NCBI RefSeq assembly: GCF_018332695.1
Contig: NZ_BOQN01000063.1
Location: 1 to 64,000, forward strand
Direction of reading: 5' to 3'
Length of the DNA: 64,000 nt
From: Paractinoplanes toevensis
Lineage (GTDB): Bacteria > Actinomycetota > Actinomycetes > Mycobacteriales > Micromonosporaceae
The notes beneath the pieces were generated by a model, which saw only the letters and a program-made list of their open reading frames with translations, searched no databases and was not told where the DNA came from. Each line of letters starts with the position of its first letter. Positions within the stretch are counted from its first letter, which is position 1. Below are positions 1-7,685 of the stretch, piece after piece. Position numbers and translations under genes: made by a program.

Positions 1-158
1 GGATGTTTCGCGACGGCGAGCAGTTGCCCTACCGCGGCGCGATGGGCATGTTCGAACGGCTCCTCGCCGATGACGGCTACGACATGGCTGATCTCGTCGA
101 CGTGACCGACCAACCAACCGGCGACGGCGAGCGAAACAGGAGCGGTGTGACCCCGTGA
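1..158 (+). CDS. C-terminal end of an unidentified protein (5' truncated by window)
   Basis: The reading frame is open from the left edge to the TGA at 156-158. About 51 residues are readable, ending in a polar tail (TGDGERNRSGVTP). The stop overlaps the GTG of the next gene in a GTGA arrangement, so the two are probably translationally coupled. The visible stretch is too short for me to assign a family. Confidence 0.5.
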   Translation, partial: MFRDGEQLPYRGAMGMFERLLADDGYDMADLVDVTDQPTGDGERNRSGVTP

Positions 159-400
159 GCGAACGGCCCGGGCCACGCCGACCGCGCACCACCGCCAAGC
201 GTGTGCTGGTCGCCGGGCTGATCGACGTCGCCGCCGGCGGCGTCGCCTTTCTCATCGAGGACCTGGCCGGCGCGACGGACCTGTTGTTTCCTTCGCTGTA
301 CGTCGTCCTCGCACCGTTCGTGGCATGGCTCGCACCGAAGGTTTCCTACCGGCGCCGGGACGCACTCATCACGCCGTGGGTCCTTCCGATCGTCGCCTGA
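155..400 (+). CDS. small two-helix membrane protein, hypothetical
   Basis: This 81-residue protein starts at a GTG overlapping the upstream stop. A basic N-terminus (RPRTTAKR) precedes two hydrophobic stretches, about residues 17-37 and 42-60, followed by a basic SYRRRD and a short hydrophobic end. That predicts a small protein with two membrane helices. I do not recognise a family; it faintly resembles the first helices of RDD-type proteins. The last 76 bp overlap the next reading frame, so a frameshift joining the two is possible. Confidence 0.45.
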   Translation: MSERPGPRRPRTTAKRVLVAGLIDVAAGGVAFLIEDLAGATDLLFPSLYVVLAPFVAWLAPKVSYRRRDALITPWVLPIVA

Positions 401-621
401 TCTTCATCCCGCAGGGATTCCTGGGCGGCCCCGGCAAGAAGATCCTCGGTGACGTCCCCCGCGAGATCGTCTCCCTGGCCGAGGTCAAGATGGGCGTCAT
501 GAGCCTGGTCCGCATCGCCTTCGGCAACCAGGGCGAGGGCCTGGCCCTCACCTTCCCGCGGGTCGACCGGAAGAACGCCGAAGCCCTGGCCCAGGCCCTC
601 CAGCCGGCCCCGGTCGCCTAA
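325..621 (+). CDS. PH-like (bacterial PH) domain protein, possibly N-terminally truncated
   Basis: The frame encodes 98 residues. From about residue 20 (SDRRLIFIPQGFLGG) onward it reads like the C-terminal part of small actinobacterial PH-like proteins: a beta strand, a Gly/Lys turn (GGPGKK), then strands with REIV, LVRIAFG and LALTF, and a closing helix NAEALAQALQ. The first 20 residues are low-quality sequence overlapping the previous gene in another frame. Either the true start lies elsewhere or the protein is the remnant of a longer gene. Function is unknown; such proteins are generally cytoplasmic. Confidence 0.5.
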   Translation: MARTEGFLPAPGRTHHAVGPSDRRLIFIPQGFLGGPGKKILGDVPREIVSLAEVKMGVMSLVRIAFGNQGEGLALTFPRVDRKNAEALAQALQPAPVA

Positions 622-663
622 CGACTGGTTGCGAGCGCATCCGCCATGCGGGAGAGTCGCCGT

Positions 664-1134
664 ATGGCGGATGCGGCACCTCACGGGCGAGCCCGGACCC
701 TCGCCTGGCAGGGCCTCGCGAACTCGATCGTCCGTGGCCTGCTGTGGATGCCGCTGCTGTCGCGGGGTATCGGGAAACGCCTGATCACGCTGTACGTGGT
801 GGGACGCAAATCCGGAAAACGCTACGTCGTTCCGGTCGCCTACACCCGGCACGAGGGCACCCTGCTGATCGGAACGCCGTTCGGGTGGGGCCGTAACCTG
901 CGCACCGGCGTGCCGGTCGAGGTCCGATTCAAGGGCCGGCGATGGGTGGCCGACGTTGTCGTCCACAGCGACGAGGACGCCGTGGTCGAGGACTACGCCG
1001 TCATGGCGCGCGACAACCGCAACTTCGCCAACTTCAACAAGATCGGCTTCGACGAAGGCGGCAACCCCGATCCGGACGACCTCCACCTGGCCTGGGCGGC
1101 GGGCGCCAGATCGTTCCGGCTGACCCTGCGCTGA
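664..1134 (+). CDS. DUF385/deazaflavin-dependent nitroreductase-like protein
   Basis: The protein has about 156 residues from the ATG at 664; an earlier ATG at 646 is in frame. The core 'LYVVGRKSGKRYVVPVAYTRHEGTLLIG', read in pieces (GRKSGK, VPVAY, LLIG.PFG), followed by NLR and V.VRFKGR, is the split beta-barrel signature of the DUF385 group. Members of this family (for example Ddn-like quinone reductases) bind F420H2. The catalytic Tyr region is not obvious, so the substrate cannot be predicted. It stands alone and ends close to the convergent FKBP gene. Confidence 0.7.
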   Translation: MADAAPHGRARTLAWQGLANSIVRGLLWMPLLSRGIGKRLITLYVVGRKSGKRYVVPVAYTRHEGTLLIGTPFGWGRNLRTGVPVEVRFKGRRWVADVVVHSDEDAVVEDYAVMARDNRNFANFNKIGFDEGGNPDPDDLHLAWAAGARSFRLTLR

Positions 1135-1172
1135 CCGCCTGGTGTCAGGCCGCAACGGCTGCGGCCGTCCGG

Positions 1173-1871
1173 TCAGGACGCGGACAGGACGTCGACGACG
1201 AAGCGCAGCGTGCCGGCCGGCCGGCCGCCGGTCGGGTGGTCGCCGTACGCCAGGTCGGACGGGATGTCGAGCTGGACCCGGCTGCCCACCTTGGTCTCGA
1301 GCAGGCCCTCGTCCCAGCCCTTGATGACGTTGCCGCCCCCGACCTGGAAGCTGAACGGCTCCGAGCGGCTCCAGGACGAGTCGAACTCCTTGCCGTCGCC
1401 GTAGGTCACGCCGACGTAGTTGACGTTGATCGTCTGGCCCGACTGGACCGCCGCGCCCGTGCCGGCGATGAGGGTCGTCGTCTTGAGCTTGCTGACGGTG
1501 CCGGTGCCGGCGGTGACGACCGGCTTCTTGCTCAGGGCCGGGTCGGCGCCCTCGGGAACCGGCGGGAAGGCCGCACTCGACGCGATCGCGTCGGGGGTGG
1601 CGGCCGCGCTCGCGGTGGCGGCGGTGCCGGGATCTGACGACGACTGGCCGATCCACACGACCAGCCCGACGACGAGGGCGAGCACGACCACCGCGGCGCC
1701 GCCGACCGTCAGCACCTGGCGGCGTTTCTGCCGCGCCCGGGCTCGTGCCTTGGCCGCCTTGGCCTCGGCGCGCTTCTCGGCCTTGGTCTTGAGCGGCTGT
1801 CCGCCGGCATTGCTGCGGAGCCGATCGGCGGAGCTCTTCACGGTGTCAGGCACCGAACGACAATACGACAA
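1173..1871 (-). CDS. membrane-anchored FKBP-type peptidyl-prolyl cis-trans isomerase
   Basis: The frame gives up to 232 residues. A lysine/arginine/alanine-rich cytoplasmic segment (about residues 25-52) precedes one membrane helix (about 53-76, VGGAAVVVLALVVGLVVW), an Ala/Ser/Pro linker and a C-terminal FKBP domain (about 125-230). FKBP hallmarks visible are INVNYVGV, EFDSSW, F.VGGGNVIKGWDEGL, L.IPSDLAYG and the terminal FVVDVL. The protein probably assists folding outside the membrane. The longest frame starts at a weak TTG (1871); in-frame GTGs at 1853 and 1841 are alternatives. It lies 7 bp downstream of the reverse transcriptase stop and could be co-transcribed with it. Confidence 0.85.
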   Translation of the reverse strand: MSYCRSVPDTVKSSADRLRSNAGGQPLKTKAEKRAEAKAAKARARARQKRRQVLTVGGAAVVVLALVVGLVVWIGQSSSDPGTAATASAAATPDAIASSAAFPPVPEGADPALSKKPVVTAGTGTVSKLKTTTLIAGTGAAVQSGQTINVNYVGVTYGDGKEFDSSWSRSEPFSFQVGGGNVIKGWDEGLLETKVGSRVQLDIPSDLAYGDHPTGGRPAGTLRFVVDVLSAS

Positions 1872-1878
1872 CGAACGC

Positions 1879-3228
1879 CTACGCGAGCGCCCGGTCGAGC
1901 AGCCGGTGGAGTTTCGCGGCGCGGGACGGGTGGCGGTGGGACATCCACGCGACCCGGCCGGCCAGGTGGGCGGCGAAGTCGGGGTGGCCGTCGCGGTTCG
2001 CCGCGGCGAGCCCGTGGGTGGCCGCGTTGTGCAGGATGGCGCGCAGGCGGTCGTAGTCCTCGCGGGGCACGGCGGGGACGGCGTTGACGACCAGGCCGGT
2101 CAGCGATTGGCGCTGGGACCGGCTGCGGATCCGGGTCTTGCCGGGGTGAATCCGGAACCCTTCGTCGTGGACGATCTCGCCGGCGAGGGTGACCAGCCGG
2201 TCGATGCGGCCGCTGCTGATCGTGCCGGAGAAGGCCAGGTCGTCGGCGTAGCGCGCATAGCGAAGGCCGAACCGACCGGCGAGTCCGCTCAGCCGCCGAT
2301 CCAGCCGGAAGGCGCACAGGTTGGCCAGCGCGGGCGACGTCGGCGCGCCCTGCGGCAGGTGCGGCCGGCGCAGCAGCGCGGCGAGGAACGGGTCGGGCGC
2401 GGCCCGCAGCACGTGCGCGGGCGTACGGGTGGTGGTCAGGGCGGTCAGCGCGTGCGCGACCGGCTCGGGATAGCCGATGCCCCGGAACAGGCCGTAGATC
2501 CGGGCCGCCGTGATGCTGGAGAAGAAGGCCCGCAGGTCCATCGTCACCAGCACCGGGCTGCCCGCGTGGAGCTGGGCGAAGGTGTGTGTTCCCCGGCCGG
2601 CCACGAACCCGTGGACGCCGTCGTGCACGGGCACCACCGACAGGATCTGGTCGAGCAGCCGTCGCTGCAGGGTGCGCAGGCGGGGCTTCGGCGCCTCGAT
2701 GAGCCGGTGCGGAAGCCACGCGTACCGGTAGTGGCGTAGTTGTTCGTCCCGCGCCTGCCGGTTGATCTCGCGGCGGTCGGCGAACCAGTCGAGGGCGTCG
2801 CCGTCCAGGCCGAGGAAGGCGGCGAGTTCGGCGAGGTCACCGATCTCGGGGGCACCCCACCGCAGGCGTACGACGCGGGTCGGCACCACGAACCGGTGCC
2901 GGATGACGGCCCGCCGCACCGAGGTCCGCGGCGTGGTCGGCAGCCCGGCCAGGAACCGGCGCAGTTCGCGGGGCCGGTCGGCGGGTGCGCGCGGGTAGGC
3001 CAGCAGTACGGCGTCGACCAGTCGGCGGGCCCGCACCGGACGGCCCCCGGCCACCGACCGGACCACCGCGATCATGTCCGCGGGCCGCCAGTCCGTGGTG
3101 AGCAGGGCGTCGGCCAGGGCGCCCGCGACCTGGGCGCTGGGGGCAGCGTGTCCCGACGATTCCCGGTCGTGCCTGCGCCGAGCTGCGCGAAGCGCGGGAG
3201 CGCGCCGGCGGTGCGGTGCGGTAGTCAA
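1879..3228 (-). CDS. retron-like RNA-directed DNA polymerase (reverse transcriptase)
   Basis: From the TTG at 3228 the protein has 449 residues. I prefer this start because GAGGA lies 7 nt upstream; a GTG at 3288 would add 20 residues. RT blocks appear in order: HGFVAGR (206-212), the first catalytic Asp in VTMDLRAFFSS (D231), LPQGAPTSPALANL (291-304), YARYADDLAFSG with D329/D330, and the RT7-type LTGLVVN (376-382). The LTG/VTG triplet and the compact size resemble retron-type RTs rather than group II intron proteins; no maturase or endonuclease domain is present. A NAATH string occurs at 401-405, after the LTG motif, not between blocks 3 and 4 where retron NAxxH is expected. About 120 extra N-terminal residues precede the RT fold. 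No retron RNA was identified. Confidence 0.88.
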   Translation of the reverse strand: MTTAPHRRRAPALRAARRRHDRESSGHAAPSAQVAGALADALLTTDWRPADMIAVVRSVAGGRPVRARRLVDAVLLAYPRAPADRPRELRRFLAGLPTTPRTSVRRAVIRHRFVVPTRVVRLRWGAPEIGDLAELAAFLGLDGDALDWFADRREINRQARDEQLRHYRYAWLPHRLIEAPKPRLRTLQRRLLDQILSVVPVHDGVHGFVAGRGTHTFAQLHAGSPVLVTMDLRAFFSSITAARIYGLFRGIGYPEPVAHALTALTTTRTPAHVLRAAPDPFLAALLRRPHLPQGAPTSPALANLCAFRLDRRLSGLAGRFGLRYARYADDLAFSGTISSGRIDRLVTLAGEIVHDEGFRIHPGKTRIRSRSQRQSLTGLVVNAVPAVPREDYDRLRAILHNAATHGLAAANRDGHPDFAAHLAGRVAWMSHRHPSRAAKLHRLLDRALA

Positions 3229-3318
3229 TCCTGCTTCCTCGGGGTTACCCCGAAGAGCCGCCGAGGTGCGGCGGCCAGCTCGGGACACGCTGCCACCGGG
3301 TCAGCATAGAGACCCGTG

Positions 3319-4236
3319 TCATCCGGGCCGGCGGTATTCCGTCGGTGACCGGCCGGTCACCCGCTTGAAGGCGGTGCTCAGGGCGCTCTCCGAGCCGTAC
3401 CCCACGGCCCGTGCGATGGCCGCCACCGTCCCGTCGCCGCGCCGCAGGCGGGCGGCGGCCAGTTCGATCCGCCAGCCGGTCAGGTAGTCGAGCGGCCCCT
3501 GCCCGACCGCCTGTTTGAAGCGGGCGGCCATCGTGGACCGGGACACGGCGGCGACCGCGGCCAGGTCGGCGACCGTCCACGCGCGGGCCGGGTCGGCGTG
3601 CAGGGCGCGCAGCGCGGGCGCCACCACCGGGTCGGCGAGACCGCCGAGCCAGCCCGGGCCGGCCGCCGGGGCCTCGGCCAGGTGCAGGCGCAGCATGTGG
3701 ATCAGCATGACCAGGGCCAGGTGCTCGGCCACCAGGCCGGCGGCGACGGGGCGGTCGCGCAGCTCGGTCTCGATCTGGCCGAGGGACCAGCGCAGGGCGG
3801 CGGCCGCCGGTGCGGAGGCGGGGACGTGCAGGACCGGGGGCAGGGCGTCCAGCAGCAGCTCACGGGCCCGGGCACCGAAGTCGAACCGGCCGCCGAGCAG
3901 GAACACGTCGTCGCCGGTGCCGGTGCGGGCGATGCCGTCGGGACCGGCCGCGGCGAAGACCGGGCCGGCCGGGGCGGGCGGCACGTCGAGGCCGCTGCTC
4001 AGCACGAACCGCTGGGAGCGGGTGAGCAGGAAGCAGTCCCCGGAAGCCAGCGGGTACACCACGCCGTCGACGATCAGCAGGCAGCTGCCGCGCCGCACGG
4101 CGTTGAACTTCACGGCCGGCGGCGGGTCGAAGTCGAGGGCCCACGCGCCGCCGGCGACCAGGGCGGTGGAGAGGCGGCTGCTGGTGCCGACGAGCGCGAG
4201 CACGTCCTCGAGCGGATCAACGGTTTGGACGCTCAC
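3319..4236 (-). CDS. AraC-family regulator with N-terminal cupin domain
   Basis: The protein has 305 residues and a GTG start. Residues about 15-180 form a cupin-type sensing domain (LDFDPPPAVKF, GDCFLL, FLLGGRFDF). The C-terminal 100 residues carry two helix-turn-helix units: WTVADLAAVAAVSRSTMAARFKQ and the AraC signature region AIARAVGYGSESALSTAFKR..G.SPTEYR. It is divergent from the SDR gene at 4296 with only 59 bp between, the usual arrangement for a regulator of a neighbouring oxidoreductase. The inducer cannot be read from sequence. It ends 90 bp before the preferred start of the reverse transcriptase on the same strand. Confidence 0.88.
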   Translation of the reverse strand: MSVQTVDPLEDVLALVGTSSRLSTALVAGGAWALDFDPPPAVKFNAVRRGSCLLIVDGVVYPLASGDCFLLTRSQRFVLSSGLDVPPAPAGPVFAAAGPDGIARTGTGDDVFLLGGRFDFGARARELLLDALPPVLHVPASAPAAAALRWSLGQIETELRDRPVAAGLVAEHLALVMLIHMLRLHLAEAPAAGPGWLGGLADPVVAPALRALHADPARAWTVADLAAVAAVSRSTMAARFKQAVGQGPLDYLTGWRIELAAARLRRGDGTVAAIARAVGYGSESALSTAFKRVTGRSPTEYRRPG

Positions 4237-4295
4237 GCAACTATCTTGGACCGCTGATCATTCCACGTCCAGTCACGCGGAGTGAAACTGAAGTC

Positions 4296-5207
4296 ATGAC
4301 ACGAGTAACCACCCCGTTCACCGCCCGCACCACCGCCGCCGAGGTTCTGCCGGGAGTCGACCTGACCGGGAAGCGGTTCCTGGTCACCGGCGGCGGCTCG
4401 GGGCTGGGCGCGGCCACCGCCGCGGCGCTCGCCGGGGCGGGGGCCGCGGTTGTCGCGACCACCCGGAAGCAGCTCGACCTGAGCGACCTCGGCAGCGTCC
4501 GCCGGTTCACCGAGGCGTGGCGCGGGCCGCTGCACGGGATCGTCGCGAACGCCGGGATCATGGCGCTGCCCGAGCTGACCCGGGCCGCCAACGGCTGGGA
4601 GATGCAGCTGGCGACGAACTTCCTCGGGCACTTCGCGCTGATCACCGGCCTGCACGAGCACCTTGCACGAGATGCCCGGATCGTTCTGGTCAGCTCGGGT
4701 GCACAGATGGGATCGCCGGTGCACTTCGACGACCCGCACTTCGAGCACCGCCCCTACGACCCGTGGGCCGCCTACAGCCAGTCGAAGACCGCCGACGTGC
4801 TCCTGGCGGTCGCGATCGGGAATCGCTGGGCCAACGACGGCATCACCGCGAACGCCATGGCCCCCGGCCGCATCCACACCGCCCTGCAACGACACCTGGA
4901 CGCCGGCACGATGCGGTCGATGGGCGCCATGGACGACGACGGCGAGCTGCTGCACCCGGAGAACTTCAAGACGGTCGAGCAGGGCGCCGCCACCGAGGTG
5001 CTGCTGGCCGCGTCGCCGCTGCTCGACGGGGTCACCGGCCGCTACTTCGACGAGGACAACCAGGAGGGGATCGTCGGGCAGAACGTCGCCGCCTGGTCGC
5101 TCGACCCGGACGCGGCCGACCGGCTGTGGGAGCTGGCCGCTCAGGCGCTGAACGGCGCGCTGGCCGGCCCCTCGTTGCCGGACCGGTCGAGCCCGGTCAG
5201 GCAGTAG
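4296..5207 (+). CDS. short-chain dehydrogenase/reductase (SDR)
   Basis: This 303-residue classical-type SDR has the cofactor motif TGGGSGLG at 31-38, NAG at 85-87, a Ser at 133-134 and the catalytic YSQSK with Y160 and K164. The layout VDLTGKRFLVTGGGSGLGA resembles the retinol dehydrogenase/WWOX-like SDR branch, which is NAD(P)-dependent; the substrate is unknown. It is probably controlled by the divergent AraC regulator. Its last 67 bp overlap the 3' end of the convergent GHL10 gene, since both stops (TAG 5205-5207 and TGA 5143-5141) lie inside the partner gene. Confidence 0.88.
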   Translation: MTRVTTPFTARTTAAEVLPGVDLTGKRFLVTGGGSGLGAATAAALAGAGAAVVATTRKQLDLSDLGSVRRFTEAWRGPLHGIVANAGIMALPELTRAANGWEMQLATNFLGHFALITGLHEHLARDARIVLVSSGAQMGSPVHFDDPHFEHRPYDPWAAYSQSKTADVLLAVAIGNRWANDGITANAMAPGRIHTALQRHLDAGTMRSMGAMDDDGELLHPENFKTVEQGAATEVLLAASPLLDGVTGRYFDEDNQEGIVGQNVAAWSLDPDAADRLWELAAQALNGALAGPSLPDRSSPVRQ

Positions 5208-6775
5208 GTGGCCCGGCCGGCCGCCGGGGCCGGGTCGGCGACCTGTGCGCCGGTGTGCCCGGTGGCGACCAGGGAAGCCGAGCCGCCCGAGACCCGGTAG
5301 AGCGCCCAGCTCGCCGCCTCCGGCCCGGCCTCCGCGGCCCGGGCGTCGAGTTTCAGCAGCGAACCGGACCGATGCGCCCCGGTGAGCGCCGGAGCGCCGG
5401 GCGGTGCGGCCGGTAGCTGCTTCATCACCGGGACCAGAGCGGGCGCGGCGTAGTGATCGTCGAAGTAGCGCTTGACCGAGCCGAGCCGGTTGGTCCGGAC
5501 CGACTTCGCACTGAAGTGGACCTCGCCCTGTACGCCGGCCTTCTCGTCGAGGGCGAGGTGCCGGCCGAGCTCGGCGGGGTTGCTCCAGGCGCCCTTCTCC
5601 CCCACCCGGTAGTCGGCCTGCCCGATCCACAGCTGCACCTTGCTGCCCTTGACCAGGTTGACCCACCACGGCAGCAGTTTCGCGTAGTCGGCCTTGGCGA
5701 ACCCGATGTTCCAGTAGAGCTGCGGGACGATGTAGTCGAGCCAGCCCTCCCGCACCCACTTACGGGTGTCGGCGTAGATCGCGTCGTACGCCTCGAGGCC
5801 CTTGGAATCGGAGCCGGCCGGGTCGGTGGTCTTGTTGCGCCAGATGCCGAACGGGCTGATGCCGAACTTGACCCACGGCTTGAGCTGCTTGATCCGGGTG
5901 TTCATCTCGCGGACCAGGGTGTCCACGTTGGCCCGCCGCCAGTCGGCCCGCGATTTGCCCTTGCCCCACTTGGCGTAGCTGGCGCCGTCGGGGAAGTCCT
6001 GCCCGGCTTCCGGGTAGGGGTAGAAGAAGTCGTCGAAGTGCACGCCGTCGATGTCGTACTTACCGACGGCCTCCAGCATCGCGTCCTCGACGAACTTGCG
6101 GGCGGCCGGGTTGCCCGGGTCGAAGTAGAGCCGGCCGGTCCTGCCCTTGGGATAGGCGATCGCCCAGTCGCGGTGCGCGAGCAACGGGTGGCCGGGGGCG
6201 AGCTTGGCGAAATCGGCGCCGGGACCGTCGGGGCCGGGCTGCGTCCCCCGGTACGGGTTGAACCAGGCGTGGAACTCGAGATTGCGGGCATGCGCCTGCT
6301 GGACCATGTAGGCGAGCGGGTCCCACCCGGGTGATTTCCCGTCCCGCTTGCCGGTGAGCCACTCCGACCACGGTGCGTAGTCGGACGGCCAGAACGCGTC
6401 GCCGCTCGGCCGCACGTGCACGAAGATCGCGTTGTGGTGCTGCGCGACCGCCACGTCGAGCCAGCCGTCGTACTCCGCCTTGACCTGCGCCTCGGACAGC
6501 CCCGGCCGGCTCGGGAAGTCGATGTTCATCACCGTGGTGAGCCAGAAGCCGCGGATCTGCCGGGTCGCCTCGAGCGGCACCCCACCACATTTTCCGGCGA
6601 CCACCGGGCCGTCGGTCGGGACCGCGATCGGCGCCGCCGACCACCTGCTGTCCTCGACCGCGGCCGGTGAATAGATCGCGGCGCGGAGCAGGCCGAGACC
6701 GAGAACGGCGACCGCGAAGAGCACCGAGACGAGCGCGAGGGTCAGCCGAACGGGGGGTCGGCGGCGGTGGAGCAT
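5141..6775 (-). CDS. secreted/anchored GHL10 (DUF187) glycosyl hydrolase-like protein
   Basis: I start the protein at the ATG at 6775 (544 residues), where a basic start (MLHRRRPPVR) and a membrane helix (10-33) give a signal anchor. The catalytic region carries GHL10 hallmarks: IRGFWLTTVMN.DFPS, FVHVRPSGDAFWPS, EFHAWFNPYRG, DGVHFDDFFYPYP, FGISPFGIWRN and DYIVPQLYW. This family of TIM-barrel glycosidase-like enzymes is thought to act on cell-wall or surface glycans; the exact substrate is not established. A C-terminal fibronectin-like segment (about 450-544) follows. The 3' end overlaps the SDR gene, and 55 bp separate its start from the divergent flavoprotein gene. Confidence 0.85.
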   Translation of the reverse strand: MLHRRRPPVRLTLALVSVLFAVAVLGLGLLRAAIYSPAAVEDSRWSAAPIAVPTDGPVVAGKCGGVPLEATRQIRGFWLTTVMNIDFPSRPGLSEAQVKAEYDGWLDVAVAQHHNAIFVHVRPSGDAFWPSDYAPWSEWLTGKRDGKSPGWDPLAYMVQQAHARNLEFHAWFNPYRGTQPGPDGPGADFAKLAPGHPLLAHRDWAIAYPKGRTGRLYFDPGNPAARKFVEDAMLEAVGKYDIDGVHFDDFFYPYPEAGQDFPDGASYAKWGKGKSRADWRRANVDTLVREMNTRIKQLKPWVKFGISPFGIWRNKTTDPAGSDSKGLEAYDAIYADTRKWVREGWLDYIVPQLYWNIGFAKADYAKLLPWWVNLVKGSKVQLWIGQADYRVGEKGAWSNPAELGRHLALDEKAGVQGEVHFSAKSVRTNRLGSVKRYFDDHYAAPALVPVMKQLPAAPPGAPALTGAHRSGSLLKLDARAAEAGPEAASWALYRVSGGSASLVATGHTGAQVADPAPAAGRATYCLTGLDRSGNEGPASAPFSA

Positions 6776-6830
6776 GGGGAACAGTCTGCCTCGTGCGTGC
6801 GAGAGGTCCCGCCGCCGTAAGTTTTCTGGC

Positions 6831-7685
6831 ATGACCGTCGTTGTGGTGGGTGCCGGGATCGCCGGCCTCGCGTGTGCCCGTGAGCTGCTCGATGCCGGAC
6901 TTCCGGCCCGGGTGATCGAACGAAGTGACATCGTTGGCGGCCGTTTGGCCAGTGAGCACCTGGACGGGCGGTGGGTGGACACCGGCGCCGGCTACCTGAC
7001 CGCCGACGACCCGGCCTTCCTCGGCCGGCTCCAGTCGTGGCGGATCGCCGGCCTGGCCCACCCGTGGACGGACACGCTGCGCGGCCAGCAGGGCCCGCCG
7101 ACGATGCGCTGGGCGGCCCCGGGCGGTCTGAACAGCCTGGCCCGCGATCTGGCCCGCGGACTCGAGATCACGCTGGGTACGGAGATCACCGAACTGCCGG
7201 AGGCCGCGGCGGTGGTCCTGGCGATGCCCGGTCCGCAGGCGGCCGCGATCCTCCCCGAAATCGAACAGCAGTCCTGGTCACCGGTGGTGACGGCGATTTT
7301 GACGTACGCCGATCGCACCTGGCCGGACTTCGCCGGGGCGTTCGTCAACGACCACCCGGTGCTCGCCACCGTGATCGACGACGGCGATCGCCGCGGCGAC
7401 CGCGCCCCGGTGCTGGTGGCCCACTCGACCGCCGGTTACGCCCGCGAACACCGGACCGGCCAGCAGCTGGCCGAGGCCGTCGGCGAACTGCTGAACATCA
7501 AGGAGGAACCCGAGATCAAAACCCGCTTCTGGCCGTACGCCCAGCCGCGCCCGGGAAGCGGTGGCTTCGCCCGGTACGGCAACGTCTACCTCTGCGGTGA
7601 CGCCTTCGGCCGCCCGCGGGTGCAGACCGCCTGGCTCAGTGGCCGGGCGGCCGCCCGCGCAATTCTTCAGAGCACCGAGTTGTAG
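6831..7685 (+). CDS. FAD-dependent amine oxidase/renalase-like oxidoreductase
   Basis: The protein is 284 residues from the ATG at 6831, the start that places the Rossmann motif (VVVVGAGIAGLACA, Gly 7, 9 and 12) at the very N-terminus. It also has an acidic/basic ribose-binding end (VIERSDIVGGRL) and a C-terminal FAD contact (GNVYLCGDAFG...V.TAWLSGR.AA). It is shorter than classic monoamine oxidases (about 450) and resembles the renalase-like, protoporphyrinogen-oxidase-fold group. Substrate unknown. The last 19 bp overlap the convergent glycogen synthase gene. Confidence 0.8.
   Translation: MTVVVVGAGIAGLACARELLDAGLPARVIERSDIVGGRLASEHLDGRWVDTGAGYLTADDPAFLGRLQSWRIAGLAHPWTDTLRGQQGPPTMRWAAPGGLNSLARDLARGLEITLGTEITELPEAAAVVLAMPGPQAAAILPEIEQQSWSPVVTAILTYADRTWPDFAGAFVNDHPVLATVIDDGDRRGDRAPVLVAHSTAGYAREHRTGQQLAEAVGELLNIKEEPEIKTRFWPYAQPRPGSGGFARYGNVYLCGDAFGRPRVQTAWLSGRAAARAILQSTEL

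Noticed and set aside
1879..3228. Group II intron or diversity-generating retroelement
   Set aside because: No maturase/endonuclease domain, no intron RNA domain, and no template/variable repeat pair was seen near the RT gene.
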